Source of the DNA: an uncultured Erythrobacter sp.
GTDB lineage: Bacteria > Pseudomonadota > Alphaproteobacteria > Sphingomonadales > Sphingomonadaceae
Direction of reading: 5' to 3'
Assembly (NCBI GenBank): GCA_947488325.1
Contig: CANKYZ010000005.1
Location: forward strand, 62,001-126,000
DNA length: 64,000 bases
Position 1 is the first letter of the stretch. Each line of letters opens with the position of its first letter. Of the stretch, positions 9,396 through 18,620 are shown piece by piece. The notes below the pieces were generated by a model that ran no database searches, had not been told where the DNA came from, and was given only the letters and a program-made list of their open reading frames with translations. The position numbers and the translations under genes are program-made.

Positions 9396-9998
9396 ATGCT
9401 CGATGCAAAACTCCGCCCTCTGATTGATCCGCCGCTGAATGCGGTTGGTCGCGCCTTGGTCGGAGTGGGTGTGACCGCCAATATGCTGACCTTTGCCGGA
9501 CTCGCACTGGGGTTGGGCGGGGCCGTCGCAATTGGACTGGGTGAAGTGTGGCTGGGCCTGGCGCTCATCATCGCCAACCGCGTACTGGACGGGTTAGATG
9601 GAGCCGTTGCGCGCGCCACGGCACCGACCGATCTGGGCGGCTATTTCGATATCGTTGCCGACTTTGCGTTTTATGTTTCAGTGCCGCTTGGTTTTGGCGT
9701 CATGGCGGCGGAAAATCCGCTCCCCGCATTGGTGCTGGTCGCAAGCTTTGTCCTGACGGGAGTGAGCTTCCTCGCCTTTGCCGTCATCGCCGCACATCGC
9801 GGGGAGGAAACGCAGGCGCATGGGCGAAAGAGCTTTTTCTATTCCACTGGATTGGCCGAGGGGACAGAGACTATCGCGGTGTTTATCGCAATGTGCCTGT
9901 TCCCGGCATGGTTCGGTGTGCTGGCCTACGCCTATGCCGCGCTATGTGTGCTGACAGTGTTTCAACGCAGCGCGATGGCCGTGGCCCACTTTCGGTAA
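9396..9998 (+). CDS. CDP-alcohol phosphatidyltransferase family protein
   Basis: 200 aa, polytopic membrane protein. It holds the diagnostic CDP-alcohol phosphotransferase motif D-G-x2-A-R-x8-G-x3-D-x3-D as DGAVARATAPTDLGGYFDIVAD, starting at about residue 69, where the aspartates bind the catalytic metals. Families with this motif make phosphatidylglycerol-phosphate, phosphatidylserine, phosphatidylinositol-type lipids or cardiolipin. This member is not PgsA-like in its ends, so the acceptor alcohol cannot be named. It starts at ATG 9396, 12 bp after nupC, and converges on the DUF1499 gene with only 6 bp between stops. Confidence 0.85.
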   Translation: MLDAKLRPLIDPPLNAVGRALVGVGVTANMLTFAGLALGLGGAVAIGLGEVWLGLALIIANRVLDGLDGAVARATAPTDLGGYFDIVADFAFYVSVPLGFGVMAAENPLPALVLVASFVLTGVSFLAFAVIAAHRGEETQAHGRKSFFYSTGLAEGTETIAVFIAMCLFPAWFGVLAYAYAALCVLTVFQRSAMAVAHFR

Positions 9999-10004
9999 AT
10001 TCGA

Positions 10005-10808
10005 TCAACGCTGACCGATTTGTTCGGCCACCAATTCGCGCAGTTCAGCAATGCGCGCCGCATTGGCGCCAAGGTCACTGCGGCCAACGCGGCTGACGGA
10101 ACGAAAATCGATTTCCTGTTCACCAATCCGCGCAACAACATCATCTTGAAACCCGTACCAGAAAGTTACTGCGATACCTTCAACGCGGCCCGTTTCAATA
10201 TCGGACCGAATATCCTCAAGGCCCATTTTGCCCATCGCGGCAGCGACTGCCGCCACAGCATCGACCTTGCTCGCGCCGCCCAGTGGGAGCGGAGAAAGTT
10301 CAGCGTATGTGTCGTTGATGATCTGAGCGTGACTCTTGATAGCCAGCTCTGGTGAACTTCCCGCATACATCTCTAACTCGCCGAGCGGAGTCTGGTAATC
10401 ATGGATCGGATTGGCTTCGCTTTCAGCGCGTGCAGCCATGGTTTCAGCTGAAAATGCGGGCGGGGTCGCAGTGTCAGTTGCGACGTCATGGATCGGGTTG
10501 GCTTCGGCCACTCCCCCAGTAGATGCTAGGCTGGCAAACATCCCCAGCGGCAACAGCAAGCCAAGAGCACCAATCGCGATTACCAGTTTTCTCCGCGGCT
10601 TCTTAACAACGCCGATGATGAGCGAAATTAGCGCGATGAGCGCTGTGCCGCCGATCAAAAGCGGCCCGCCGCCAATGGTTAGCGTACCAAGGCCAATCAT
10701 CCAGCTCCAAAGCCCGATTTTTGTGCCTAGCGCGGCGATCATGAAATAGATCGGCAGGAATACCACCAGAGCGACGACGAGCTTTGAATGCCAAGGAATG
10801 TTGTTCAT
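10005..10808 (-). CDS. DUF1499 domain membrane protein
   Basis: 267 aa. The N-terminal ~100 residues form three membrane helices (about 10-30, 36-65 and 73-92), followed by a soluble region ending in the DUF1499 signature (EIDFRSVSRVGRSDLGANAARI), with the paired NPIHD motifs before it. DUF1499 proteins are widespread in proteobacteria and of unknown function. The start at ATG 10808 is the only sensible one. It is a single gene on this strand, convergent with the phosphatidyltransferase gene. Confidence 0.85.
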   Translation of the reverse strand: MNNIPWHSKLVVALVVFLPIYFMIAALGTKIGLWSWMIGLGTLTIGGGPLLIGGTALIALISLIIGVVKKPRRKLVIAIGALGLLLPLGMFASLASTGGVAEANPIHDVATDTATPPAFSAETMAARAESEANPIHDYQTPLGELEMYAGSSPELAIKSHAQIINDTYAELSPLPLGGASKVDAVAAVAAAMGKMGLEDIRSDIETGRVEGIAVTFWYGFQDDVVARIGEQEIDFRSVSRVGRSDLGANAARIAELRELVAEQIGQR

Positions 10809-10967
10809 CGCGTTACCTTTAACGAGGCGGCGATATTAGGCAAACCGTTCGCGTAAATCTTTGATCTGCATAAACACCGAGATTGGCCTTATTTGCAGCT
10901 GAAGGTTGAGCTAGAGACTGTAAACGAATCGAAATGAGACGGACTGCAACCGAGGTAAAAAGAGACG

Positions 10968-11474
10968 ATGCGCAAAATCATGATGAGCAGTCTAGCGATG
11001 GCTAGCCTAATTACGGTTTCGGCTTGCGGCGAAAGTCCCATTGACGAGAACACTGCTGAAGAAACCACAGGAGCTGAAACAGCCGCCACCGAAGGCGCAG
11101 CTGGGACGGACGCAATGGGAGGAGAGCCGGTCGAGGCTGAAGTTGAATTGACTTTTGCAGAAATCACCAGAGATGCTGTTGCGGGTGAAACTGTGTTCGG
11201 ACAATGCAGAGCATGTCACAAGGTCGAAGAAGACGCGAATGGCCTTGGACCATCGCTATACGGCGTGATTGGCCGTGAAGCAGGTTCGATTGATGGGTTC
11301 AATTATTCCGATGCAAACTCTGGCTCTGGCATCACTTGGACGCCTGAAATTATGTTTGATTATCTGGAATCGCCACGCGAATATATGCCCGGCACTCGAA
11401 TGGCATTTCCGGGCATTAAGGATGCTCAAGACCGTGCTGATCTGGTCGGCTATCTTGAAACGCTTGGCGAATAG
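10968..11474 (+). CDS. Lipoprotein c-type cytochrome with Glu/Ala-rich linker
   Basis: 168 aa. The signal peptide ends in VSAC (lipobox, Cys about residue 20). A flexible acidic/alanine-threonine linker of about 45 residues follows, then a class-I cytochrome c domain: haem site CRACH, GPSLYGVIGREAG, and the distal Met in PGTRM. This is the layout of a membrane-tethered cytochrome c able to shuttle electrons on a leash, as in membrane-bound c_y-type cytochromes, here tethered by lipid instead of a helix. It resembles the cytochrome at 3322 in domain order but has a longer linker. It converges on fbpB with 21 bp between stops. Confidence 0.9.
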   Translation: MRKIMMSSLAMASLITVSACGESPIDENTAEETTGAETAATEGAAGTDAMGGEPVEAEVELTFAEITRDAVAGETVFGQCRACHKVEEDANGLGPSLYGVIGREAGSIDGFNYSDANSGSGITWTPEIMFDYLESPREYMPGTRMAFPGIKDAQDRADLVGYLETLGE

Positions 11475-11495
11475 CGCGCGCATTCTGGGGTCAGG

Positions 11496-13187
11496 CTATT
11501 TCTTGCCCGTCCGCGTCAGTAGCAGAACCGGCAGCAGGCCCGCAGCAAGCAAGATGAGCGCCGGGATGGAAGCTTCGACCAACCTTTCATCGCTAGCGAG
11601 GCGATAGGTGCGAGTCGCCAAAGTTTCCAGATTGAACGGGCGCAGTATCAACGTTGCAGGCAATTCGCGCAGCGTATCAATAAAGACCAAGGCAGCAGCT
11701 GCGGCGAGGCTGGGGCTGAGCAATGGTGCATAGATCCGTGTCAACACACGTGCGGGCTTTGCCCCCAAAGAACGCGCAGCAGCGTCAAGCGATGGTGGTA
11801 TCTTGCTCATCCCGCCATCGACCGTGTTGAACGCGACGGTTAGGAACCGAACTGACAATGCATAGATCAGGATGATGCTGGTGCCGGTCAGGACCAGCCC
11901 GCCTGCATATCCCATTTCGTCGCGGGCAAAACGGCTGATACCCACATCCAGCGCACCAAGCGGGGTGAGCAGTCCGACCGCCAGCAATGCTCCCGGTAAA
12001 GCATAACCAAGCGTCGAAATGCGGATTGCCCCGGCGGCAATACGGCTGTTTGAACGCGTCTTTGCAAATGTCAGTAACAGCGCCGTGACAAGGCATGTAC
12101 CCGCAGTCGCCAAACCCAACCAAAGGCTGCCACTCGCGTAACTCCACAGTTCGCCCATTGCTGAAACTGCTGCATCGCTGCTTGCCATCCAGCCAAGATG
12201 CGTGGCGGGAATTACAAAGCCGAGCAGCAATGGGATAGCGCAGACGAATGCAGCCAGACCTTTGCCGGTTGTGGACAGTTCAATCAGTGTCTCGTCACTG
12301 CGGCTGGAAAGGCCATCCTTACTGTCACTGCGTCCGGCGCGAGTTTTCGCCTCCAGCGCGATGAGCGCAATGACAAAGACCAGCATCATCGCTGCAAGTT
12401 TGAGCGCCGCCTGCTTGTCGCCCATGGCAAGCCAGCTGCGGAAGATGCCGGTGCTGAAAGTGGGAATGGCAAAATATTCGGCGACTCCGAAATCGGCGAG
12501 CACTTCCATCAACACAAGCGCCAAACCGCCAGCGATAGCAGGCCGTGCGGCGGGCAAGGCGACTTGCCAAAATGCGCGTGAAGGAGACGCACCCAAACTG
12601 CGAGCGGCGCGGAATTGACCAAGGCTTTGCGCCGCGAAGGCCGAGCGGGCGAGAAGGTAGACATAGGGATAGAGAACGATGCCCAGCACAAAGGCACCGC
12701 CGGGAAGCGATCGGATCTGTGGGAACCAATATTCGTCGGCATTCCACCCGGTGATCGCGCGCAAACTGTCCTGCACCGGCCCGGTAAAATCGAGCAGGTC
12801 GGCATAGATATAGGCAGCGATATAGCCGGGGACAGCCAGCGGCAGGATCAGAGCCCATGCGAACAGACCGCGTCCGGGAAAGCGCGCCGCAGTTACCAGC
12901 CAAGCGCATCCGGTTCCGACAACTCCAGCAAGCCCTCCGGCCAGCACCATCAACAGCAAAGTGTTGCCTGTATATCGGCCAAGCACGGTGCGGGCGAGAT
13001 GGACGATGGCCTCAAACCCGTCAGCCGGCGCAGAAAACAGAATTGCCGCGATCGGTAGGGCCGCAAGAGCGGCGATAAAGAGCGCGCCGATGGTCCAGCC
13101 ATCAATCCGAAAGCCTGTGCCGCTAACGGGCCCACTTGCAGGGATACCTGCGGATTGCGTAAGGCGACTCACTGCGTTTTCTGGCAT
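11496..13187 (-). CDS. fbpB: Ferric iron ABC transporter permease (FbpB-type)
   Basis: 563 aa from ATG 13187, which has AAGGA nine bases upstream. An ATG nine bases further out has no spacing for an RBS. About twelve hydrophobic helices are arranged as two fused permease modules. Each carries a copy of the EAA-like cytoplasmic loop (RAARSLGASPSRAFWQVALPAARP and DAAARSLGAKPARVL...RIYAPLL), the coupling site for the ATPase. This double-permease format is typical of FbpB/SfuB/HitB iron(III) importers. It is divergent from fbpC, 32 bp apart, with fbpA following fbpC, so all three importer parts are adjacent. Confidence 0.92.
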   Translation of the reverse strand: MPENAVSRLTQSAGIPASGPVSGTGFRIDGWTIGALFIAALAALPIAAILFSAPADGFEAIVHLARTVLGRYTGNTLLLMVLAGGLAGVVGTGCAWLVTAARFPGRGLFAWALILPLAVPGYIAAYIYADLLDFTGPVQDSLRAITGWNADEYWFPQIRSLPGGAFVLGIVLYPYVYLLARSAFAAQSLGQFRAARSLGASPSRAFWQVALPAARPAIAGGLALVLMEVLADFGVAEYFAIPTFSTGIFRSWLAMGDKQAALKLAAMMLVFVIALIALEAKTRAGRSDSKDGLSSRSDETLIELSTTGKGLAAFVCAIPLLLGFVIPATHLGWMASSDAAVSAMGELWSYASGSLWLGLATAGTCLVTALLLTFAKTRSNSRIAAGAIRISTLGYALPGALLAVGLLTPLGALDVGISRFARDEMGYAGGLVLTGTSIILIYALSVRFLTVAFNTVDGGMSKIPPSLDAAARSLGAKPARVLTRIYAPLLSPSLAAAAALVFIDTLRELPATLILRPFNLETLATRTYRLASDERLVEASIPALILLAAGLLPVLLLTRTGKK

Positions 13188-13219
13188 TGCAGCCATTCCT
13201 TACCGCACAGGACAATCAT

Positions 13220-14239
13220 TTGAGTCTCGAATTTCGTCATATTGCCCATGCTTACGGAGATGTAGCGGCGCTGCGCGATGTGTCTTTTACCGTGCCGACC
13301 GGTGAAATCACCTGTTTGCTTGGATCGTCTGGCTGCGGGAAGTCAACCTTGCTGAACCTAGCCGCTGGTCTTTTGTCCGTGCAGCAGGGAAGCATTCATG
13401 TCGCTGAAGAGGCGATGGCGGAGCCGGGTAAGAACCCCCCGCCAGAGGCGCGACCCGTTGGGCTGGTGTTTCAAGACGGTGCGCTGTTTCCGCATATGAC
13501 GATTGCGAAGAATGTCGCTTTTGGAATGGCGGATGAAGGACAGGATGCGGTTGAGGCTTGGCTTGATCAAGTTGGTTTGGCTGGGTTGGGCGGGCGTTAT
13601 CCGCATGAACTTTCCGGCGGTCAGCAACAACGTGCTGCGCTTGCCCGGGCGATGGCGCCGGGACCTCAAGTTTTGTTGATGGATGAACCCTTTGCCAGCG
13701 TCGATATTGTGCTGCGCCGCCGCTTGCGCCGTGATTGCCGGATGCTGCTTCGCGCCAGCGGGACGACCACAGTGCTGGTGACTCACGATCCAGAAGAGGC
13801 CCTAGATATTGGCGATCGGATCGCTGTGATGGAGGCAGGAAAGATCGTCCAATTTGGGACGCCAGAAGATCTACATCAGCGCCCCGCAACCGCATCAGTG
13901 GGCGCGATATTTGGGGGCGCACAAGTGGTTCAGGCCGCGCATTTGGGTGACGAATTGCAGACGCCGTTTGGGGTTTGGAATGTAGCATGTGTGGCAGGGC
14001 CTCTGCCAGAAACTGTGGATATTGATCTGCTGATTTATGCTGAACAGATCGACTGCGTTCCCGATCCGCTGGGCCTGAGTGTGCGCGATGTGCAGCCAAT
14101 GGGTACTGCGAACCGCGTGCTGCTTTCAGCTGAGAGTGGCGCGGAAATCACGGCGATCACATCGGCAATAATCGACCCGGCGGCGCGCTATCGCGCTGTG
14201 CCGCAAGAGGCGGGCACTCGCGCCTTTGTTCGCACTTAG
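13220..14239 (+). CDS. fbpC: Ferric iron ABC transporter ATP-binding protein (FbpC-type)
   Basis: 339 aa from TTG 13220, with AGGA seven bases upstream. A TTG at 13187 is an alternative that would overlap fbpB. Walker A GSSGCGKST, Q-loop FQDGALFP, signature LSGGQQQR, Walker B VLLMDEP and H-loop VTHD are all present, so the ATPase is complete. The C-terminal ~110 residues form a regulatory extension with TOBE-like sequence, as in FbpC. It works with the divergent permease and with the downstream binding protein fbpA. Confidence 0.92.
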   Translation: MSLEFRHIAHAYGDVAALRDVSFTVPTGEITCLLGSSGCGKSTLLNLAAGLLSVQQGSIHVAEEAMAEPGKNPPPEARPVGLVFQDGALFPHMTIAKNVAFGMADEGQDAVEAWLDQVGLAGLGGRYPHELSGGQQQRAALARAMAPGPQVLLMDEPFASVDIVLRRRLRRDCRMLLRASGTTTVLVTHDPEEALDIGDRIAVMEAGKIVQFGTPEDLHQRPATASVGAIFGGAQVVQAAHLGDELQTPFGVWNVACVAGPLPETVDIDLLIYAEQIDCVPDPLGLSVRDVQPMGTANRVLLSAESGAEITAITSAIIDPAARYRAVPQEAGTRAFVRT

Positions 14240-14261
14240 CGCTTGTCATTCGTGAAATACT

Positions 14262-14280
14262 ATTGCAACGCATTCGCAAT
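14262..14280. promoter_or_regulatory. Fur-like palindrome upstream of fbpA
   Basis: ATTGCAACGCATTCGCAAT is a 19-bp imperfect palindrome (ATTGC...GCAAT arms plus one matching inner pair) ending 17 bp before the fbpA start. Length, position and ATTGC/GCAAT arms fit an alphaproteobacterial Fur operator. A possible -10 (TACTAT, 14258-14263) touches its left end. Fur binding is inferred from the importer context. Confidence 0.5.
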
Positions 14281-14297
14281 ATTAGAAGGGACTTGCA

Positions 14298-15344
14298 ATG
14301 AAGCGTTTGATTCTGAGCTGCGCAATGGCGATCGCCGTTACTGGGGCTGTTGCTAGCTGCGCCGAAACCGAGGAGACGACATCCATCGCTGACGCGGGTG
14401 AGGTGAATGTCTATTCCTCGCGTCACTATGACACCGACCTTGCCCTTTACAGTGACTTTACTGAGCAAACTGGGATCACCGTCAACCGGATTGAAGCCGA
14501 TGCCGATGCCTTGATCGAGCGTATCTCAAGCGAAGGCGAATTCTCGCCCGCGGACCTCTTGGTTACAGTGGATGCGGGACGCCTTTGGCGCGCGAAGGAA
14601 GCGGGCATTCTCTCATCTGTGGAATCAAACACGCTCAACGAGCGCCTCCCTGATCACCTGCGCCATCCAGACGGGTTGTGGTTTGGTCTCTCAACTCGCG
14701 CCCGGGTGATAATCTATAACCGCGAAGCCGGTGCTCCAGAAGGCTTAGCCAGTTACGTCGATCTCGCCGACCCTGCCTATCGCGGCGACATTTGCATTCG
14801 ATCGTCGTCCAACATTTACAACATCTCTCTGCTTTCCAGCATGATCGCGAATGTGGGCGCAGAAGTGGCTGAGAATTGGGCGACCGGAGTCGTCGCAAAC
14901 TTTGCGCGCGATCCACAGGGCAATGACACTGCGCAGATCGAGTCTGTTGCCGCTGGCGAATGCCGTATCGCGGTCGTGAACAGCTATTACCTTGCGCGTT
15001 TCGCAGGTGGTGATGACGAACAGAAAGCGATCTTTGACAAACTCGACGTGATCTTCCCGGATCAGGACGGTGCGGGCACTCATATCAATATCAGCGGGGC
15101 TGGGGTCGTAACCAATGCACCCAACCGGGAAAATGCGATCCGTTTCCTTGAATACCTTACCTCTGAAAGTGCTCAGCGTTATTTTGCAGATGGGAACAAT
15201 GAATATCCCGCAGTCAGCGGCCTGGATGCAAATTCAGCGGTGGAGCAGTTGGGTGATTTCAAATCCGACACGCTCAACGTAGCTGACATTGGCCGCAATC
15301 AGCGCGAAGCCGTCGAGATATTCGACCGTGCTGGCTGGAACTGA
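14298..15344 (+). CDS. fbpA: Ferric iron-binding lipoprotein/periplasmic protein (FbpA-type)
   Basis: 348 aa. A lipoprotein-like signal (VASC, Cys about residue 21) is followed by a bilobed solute-binding fold starting EVNVYSSRHYDTD, the classic N-terminus of class-III ferric-binding proteins. The adjacent tyrosines in NSYYLARF (about residue 230) match the paired Fe(III)-coordinating tyrosines of FbpA. The protein would trap ferric iron in the periplasm for the FbpBC importer. RBS AGAAGGGA precedes the ATG. A Fur-like palindrome lies just upstream, so it may be induced by iron limitation separately from fbpC. Confidence 0.93.
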   Translation: MKRLILSCAMAIAVTGAVASCAETEETTSIADAGEVNVYSSRHYDTDLALYSDFTEQTGITVNRIEADADALIERISSEGEFSPADLLVTVDAGRLWRAKEAGILSSVESNTLNERLPDHLRHPDGLWFGLSTRARVIIYNREAGAPEGLASYVDLADPAYRGDICIRSSSNIYNISLLSSMIANVGAEVAENWATGVVANFARDPQGNDTAQIESVAAGECRIAVVNSYYLARFAGGDDEQKAIFDKLDVIFPDQDGAGTHINISGAGVVTNAPNRENAIRFLEYLTSESAQRYFADGNNEYPAVSGLDANSAVEQLGDFKSDTLNVADIGRNQREAVEIFDRAGWN

Positions 15345-15357
15345 TTGGCCCTAAACA

Positions 15358-15387
15358 GGGCGGCGCCATCGCAAGAACGCGCCGCCC
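15358..15387 (+). terminator. GC-rich hairpin after fbpA
   Basis: GGGCGGCGC and GCGCCGCCC form a perfect 9-bp stem with a 12-nt loop, 14 bp past the fbpA stop. No U-tract follows, so it is a factor-dependent end or a 3' stabiliser rather than a textbook terminator. Confidence 0.45.
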
Positions 15388-15521
15388 GGCAATGTACAAG
15401 ACCAAGTCTCGCTTTCAGCCATTATCACTAAACTACCTTGAAGGGCCGGTTCGAAATGTCCATTTGCGCCCTCAATCCCGGCGCCTATTGGTGCGCAGCT
15501 GACAATTCTTGAGAGTTCGTT

Positions 15522-16376
15522 TTGACCGATACCACCACCAATTCTGGCACGGCCACCGTTTCTGGTTCACCGATTCCTCCGCGCGAAGCGTTTAAGGAAG
15601 GCGGAGCCTTTTCTGTCGAGACGATCACCAGTGTCCAGCAGTGGAACGATGACCTCTTCAGCCTGAAGATGACACGCCCGGCGAGCTTTCGTTTCCGTTC
15701 CGGCGAATTCGTGATGATTGGCCTGCCCAAAGAAGACGGCAAGCCATTGCTGCGCGCCTATTCACTGGCGAGCCCCAGCTATGATGAGGAACTCGAATTT
15801 CTGTCCATCATTGTGCAGGACGGCCCGCTCACTTCGCGCCTCCAACATATCAAACCGGGCGATCCAATCTATCTAGGTAAGAAGCCGACCGGCACGCTGG
15901 TCACCGATGCCCTGCTCCCTGGAAAGCGGCTGTTTATGCTGTCGACGGGCACCGGCCTTGCGCCGTTCATGAGCCTGGTGCGCGATCCCGAAGTGTATGG
16001 CATGTTCGATGAAGTGATTGTCGTTCATTCTGTCCGCCGTGTTTCCGATCTTGCTTACCGCGACTTGCTGGAAAGCAAACTGGAAGGCGATCCGCTGCTC
16101 GAGGATGAAGACCGCGCGCGCATGATCTATGTGCCGACGGTAACGCGCGAAGACTTCCATACGCAGGACCGCATTCAGACCTTGATCGATGATGGCCGCC
16201 TATTCGAACAGAGCAAGGGGCCGCAACGTTTCGATCCTGAAAATGACCGTGTAATGTTGTGCGGCAGTATGGCGATGATTAAAGATCACGCCGCCGACCT
16301 CGAAAATCGCGGTTTCGAGGAAGGGGCAAATAACAAGCCCGGTCAATTCGTGATTGAGCGCGCATTTGTTGGCTAA
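15522..16376 (+). CDS. fpr: Ferredoxin-NADP(+) reductase
   Basis: 284 aa, cytosolic. Flavin-binding motif R-A-Y-S (LLRAYSLAS) and the following DGPLTSRL, NADP-binding TGTGLAPFMS, and the C-terminal VMLCGSMAMI define the FNR superfamily. The end, PGQFVIERAFVG, matches bacterial Fpr enzymes that couple NADPH to ferredoxin or flavodoxin. A roughly 25-residue polar leader precedes the FAD domain. Translation starts at TTG 15522. It stands alone between fbpA and the acyl-CoA dehydrogenase gene. Confidence 0.93.
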   Translation: MTDTTTNSGTATVSGSPIPPREAFKEGGAFSVETITSVQQWNDDLFSLKMTRPASFRFRSGEFVMIGLPKEDGKPLLRAYSLASPSYDEELEFLSIIVQDGPLTSRLQHIKPGDPIYLGKKPTGTLVTDALLPGKRLFMLSTGTGLAPFMSLVRDPEVYGMFDEVIVVHSVRRVSDLAYRDLLESKLEGDPLLEDEDRARMIYVPTVTREDFHTQDRIQTLIDDGRLFEQSKGPQRFDPENDRVMLCGSMAMIKDHAADLENRGFEEGANNKPGQFVIERAFVG

Positions 16377-16471
16377 AACCACCGACTGAAGTTTCGCGCT
16401 TTACAAGATGCTCCGTCTCAGGTCAGTTGCTGCTCGCAACTTGTAATGCCTCTGATGGAGAGAAACCGGCA

Positions 16472-17614
16472 ATGCTCGATACCGCTTACCGCACCGCATA
16501 TAATGACGATCATGAGGCGTTCCGTGACACCGTTCGCAAGGTTCTTGCCGAACATATGGTGCCCTTCCTCGACCAGCATGAGGAAGTGGGGCTGGTTCCG
16601 CGTGAAGCATGGAAAGCACTTGGTGAAGCCGGAATGCTATGCCCTACAATCAGCGAAGAGAATGGCGGCCTAGGGCTCGATTTCGGGTTCAATTGCGTGC
16701 TCGCCGAAGAGCTGGCCTATATTGGAACTTCTGCCGGATTTACGCTGCAAAATGACATCACCGTCAACTACTTTGAACGGCTAGGCAGTGATGAGCAGAA
16801 GCTGAAATATCTGCCCGGCATGATTTCGGGCGATGTCATCACGGCCATCGCGATGACAGAGCCGGGTGCTGGTAGCGATCTTCAGGGCGTGCGCACCACT
16901 GCTGTGCCTGATGGCAATAATCTCGTCATCAATGGCTCCAAAACTTATATCACCAACGGCCAGAATGCTGATGTCGTGATCGTCGTGGCAAAAACCGATC
17001 CGGCGCAGGGAGCCAAGGGCACTTCGCTGATTTTGGTCGATGCCGGCACACCGGGTTTTGAAAAAGGGCGCAATCTCGATAAGATCGGCCAGCATTCCGC
17101 CGATACGTCTGAACTGTTTTTCAGTGATGTCCGCGTGCCGAAAACCAACATTCTGGGGTCTGAGGGCCGCGGGTTCATCCATCTGATGGAGGAGCTTCCG
17201 CAAGAACGGCTGAGCATTGCGGTCAGCGCGCAGGGCGGCGCGCAGCGTGCATTTGACGAAGCGGTGAAGTTTACCAAGGATCGCAAAGCTTTTGGACGCA
17301 CAGTGTTTGAATTCCAGAATACCAAGTTCACGCTCGCCGACCTAAAGGCCAAACTGCAAGTTGGCTGGGCGCATCTCGATTGGGCCATCGCGCGGCATTT
17401 GCGCGGGGAGCTGACCACGGATGAGGCTTCGGCGGCAAAACTGTGGCATACTGAAATGCAGTGGGAATGCGTTGATACCGCGCTGCAACTGCATGGAGGC
17501 GCAGGGTATATGAACGAATATCCTATCGCGCGGCTGTGGCGCGATGCGCGTGTGCAGCGAATCTATGGCGGTACGAGCGAGATCATGAAAGAAGTAGTGT
17601 CGCGCTCAATTTAA
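16472..17614 (+). CDS. Acyl-CoA dehydrogenase, long-chain/isovaleryl-like
   Basis: 380 aa from ATG 16472 (RBS GAGAGAAA). It oxidises acyl-CoA to the trans-2-enoyl-CoA using FAD. Signatures present are AMTEPGAGSDLQG (family signature 1), the FAD loop TYITNGQNADV, and the C-terminal QLHGGAGYMNEYPIARLWRDAR with IYGGTSEI. The position that holds the catalytic Glu in medium-chain enzymes is Gly here (IYGGT). The Glu in ELPQERL matches the alternative catalytic base of long-chain and isovaleryl-CoA dehydrogenases, which argues for that subgroup. The SDR gene follows 10 bp later, suggesting a small catabolic operon. Confidence 0.93.
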   Translation: MLDTAYRTAYNDDHEAFRDTVRKVLAEHMVPFLDQHEEVGLVPREAWKALGEAGMLCPTISEENGGLGLDFGFNCVLAEELAYIGTSAGFTLQNDITVNYFERLGSDEQKLKYLPGMISGDVITAIAMTEPGAGSDLQGVRTTAVPDGNNLVINGSKTYITNGQNADVVIVVAKTDPAQGAKGTSLILVDAGTPGFEKGRNLDKIGQHSADTSELFFSDVRVPKTNILGSEGRGFIHLMEELPQERLSIAVSAQGGAQRAFDEAVKFTKDRKAFGRTVFEFQNTKFTLADLKAKLQVGWAHLDWAIARHLRGELTTDEASAAKLWHTEMQWECVDTALQLHGGAGYMNEYPIARLWRDARVQRIYGGTSEIMKEVVSRSI

Positions 17615-17624
17615 GGGAAAGCCT

Positions 17625-18365
17625 ATGACAGACCCTCTCGATTTTTCCGGCAAACAGGTGCTCGTTATTGGCGGGTCGGGCGGGATTGGAAACGGCATTG
17701 CACAGGGCTTTCGCGCGCGGGGGGGCGATGTGATTGTTACCGGAACGCGCCCCGATGCAGGCGATTATCTTGAAGCAGAAGACAGCGACTTTAACGGGCT
17801 CGCCTTTCACCAACTCAATGTGAGCGACCGCGATGCTGTGAGCGCGCTTGCTGCTGAAATTGGCCCGATCGATGTGCTGGTTCAGAGCCAAGGCGTCGTG
17901 CGTTACCGTCGGCAGGAATTCACACGCGAGGGGTGGGATGCCGTCGTCGATGTGAACCTCAATTCTGTAATGGATGCCGCGCGCGCATTTCATGCAGGCC
18001 TGACAGAGAAGGGCGGGGCAATGATCGTCGTGTCCTCAGTCGCGGCCTTCAAATCGACCATCGGCACGCCCGCCTATGCGGCCTCCAAAGCGGGCGCGAC
18101 GAGCCTTGTGAAAACATTAGGCGAAGCGTGGGCGCGCGACGGCGTGCGCGTGAACGGCATCGCGCCGGGTCTGGTCCCGACAAAGCTCACCAGTGTTACG
18201 ACTGAGCATCCCGAGCGGCTGGAGGCGTCTTTGCGCTCTATCCCGTTGCGCCGCATGGGAACGCCAGAGGATATGGCAGGCGCTGCTTTGTTCCTCGCTT
18301 CGTCGCTCTCCGCTTATGTTACAGGTCAGACGCTGGTAGTCGATGGTGGTCTTACGCTTTCTTGA
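17625..18365 (+). CDS. Short-chain dehydrogenase/reductase
   Basis: 246 aa, the classic SDR length. The cofactor motif GGSGGIGNGIA (about residues 16-26), catalytic Ser in VVSSVAAF, and Y-x3-K in YAASKAG are intact. The end, TGQTLVVDGGLTLS, is the usual SDR C-terminus. The arginine after the first motif (TGTRPD) suggests NADP(H). RBS AAGGGAAA sits just after the acyl-CoA dehydrogenase stop, so the two are likely co-transcribed, with this enzyme perhaps acting on a hydroxyacyl or related intermediate. The substrate is not readable. Confidence 0.92.
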   Translation: MTDPLDFSGKQVLVIGGSGGIGNGIAQGFRARGGDVIVTGTRPDAGDYLEAEDSDFNGLAFHQLNVSDRDAVSALAAEIGPIDVLVQSQGVVRYRRQEFTREGWDAVVDVNLNSVMDAARAFHAGLTEKGGAMIVVSSVAAFKSTIGTPAYAASKAGATSLVKTLGEAWARDGVRVNGIAPGLVPTKLTSVTTEHPERLEASLRSIPLRRMGTPEDMAGAALFLASSLSAYVTGQTLVVDGGLTLS

Positions 18366-18620
18366 CGCAGGGTCCGGAGCCAAGTGCCGGGAAATGAGGG
18401 AGCGTTTCCTACATAACCCGTTGTCCTTCTTGTCCTTATGATCAAAATTGCGTGTTAAAGTCTGGCCAGCGGGCAAAATGGAAAGTCACACATTGCACCA
18501 CGTGAAACCGAAGATTTCTGCTTATTCTCAGATATTTGGTAATGCGGGACATGTTTTTAATATTGGGCAAAGCGGTCCATGTCAGCTGCATGGCAGCGGC
18601 AGTTTGGGGAGAAACGAGCC

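Noticed and set aside
13187..13219. Longer FbpC start (TTG 13187) that would overlap the start of divergent fbpB
   Set aside because: TTG 13220 has an AGGA at correct spacing and begins directly with the ABC core strand, avoiding overlapping divergent starts.
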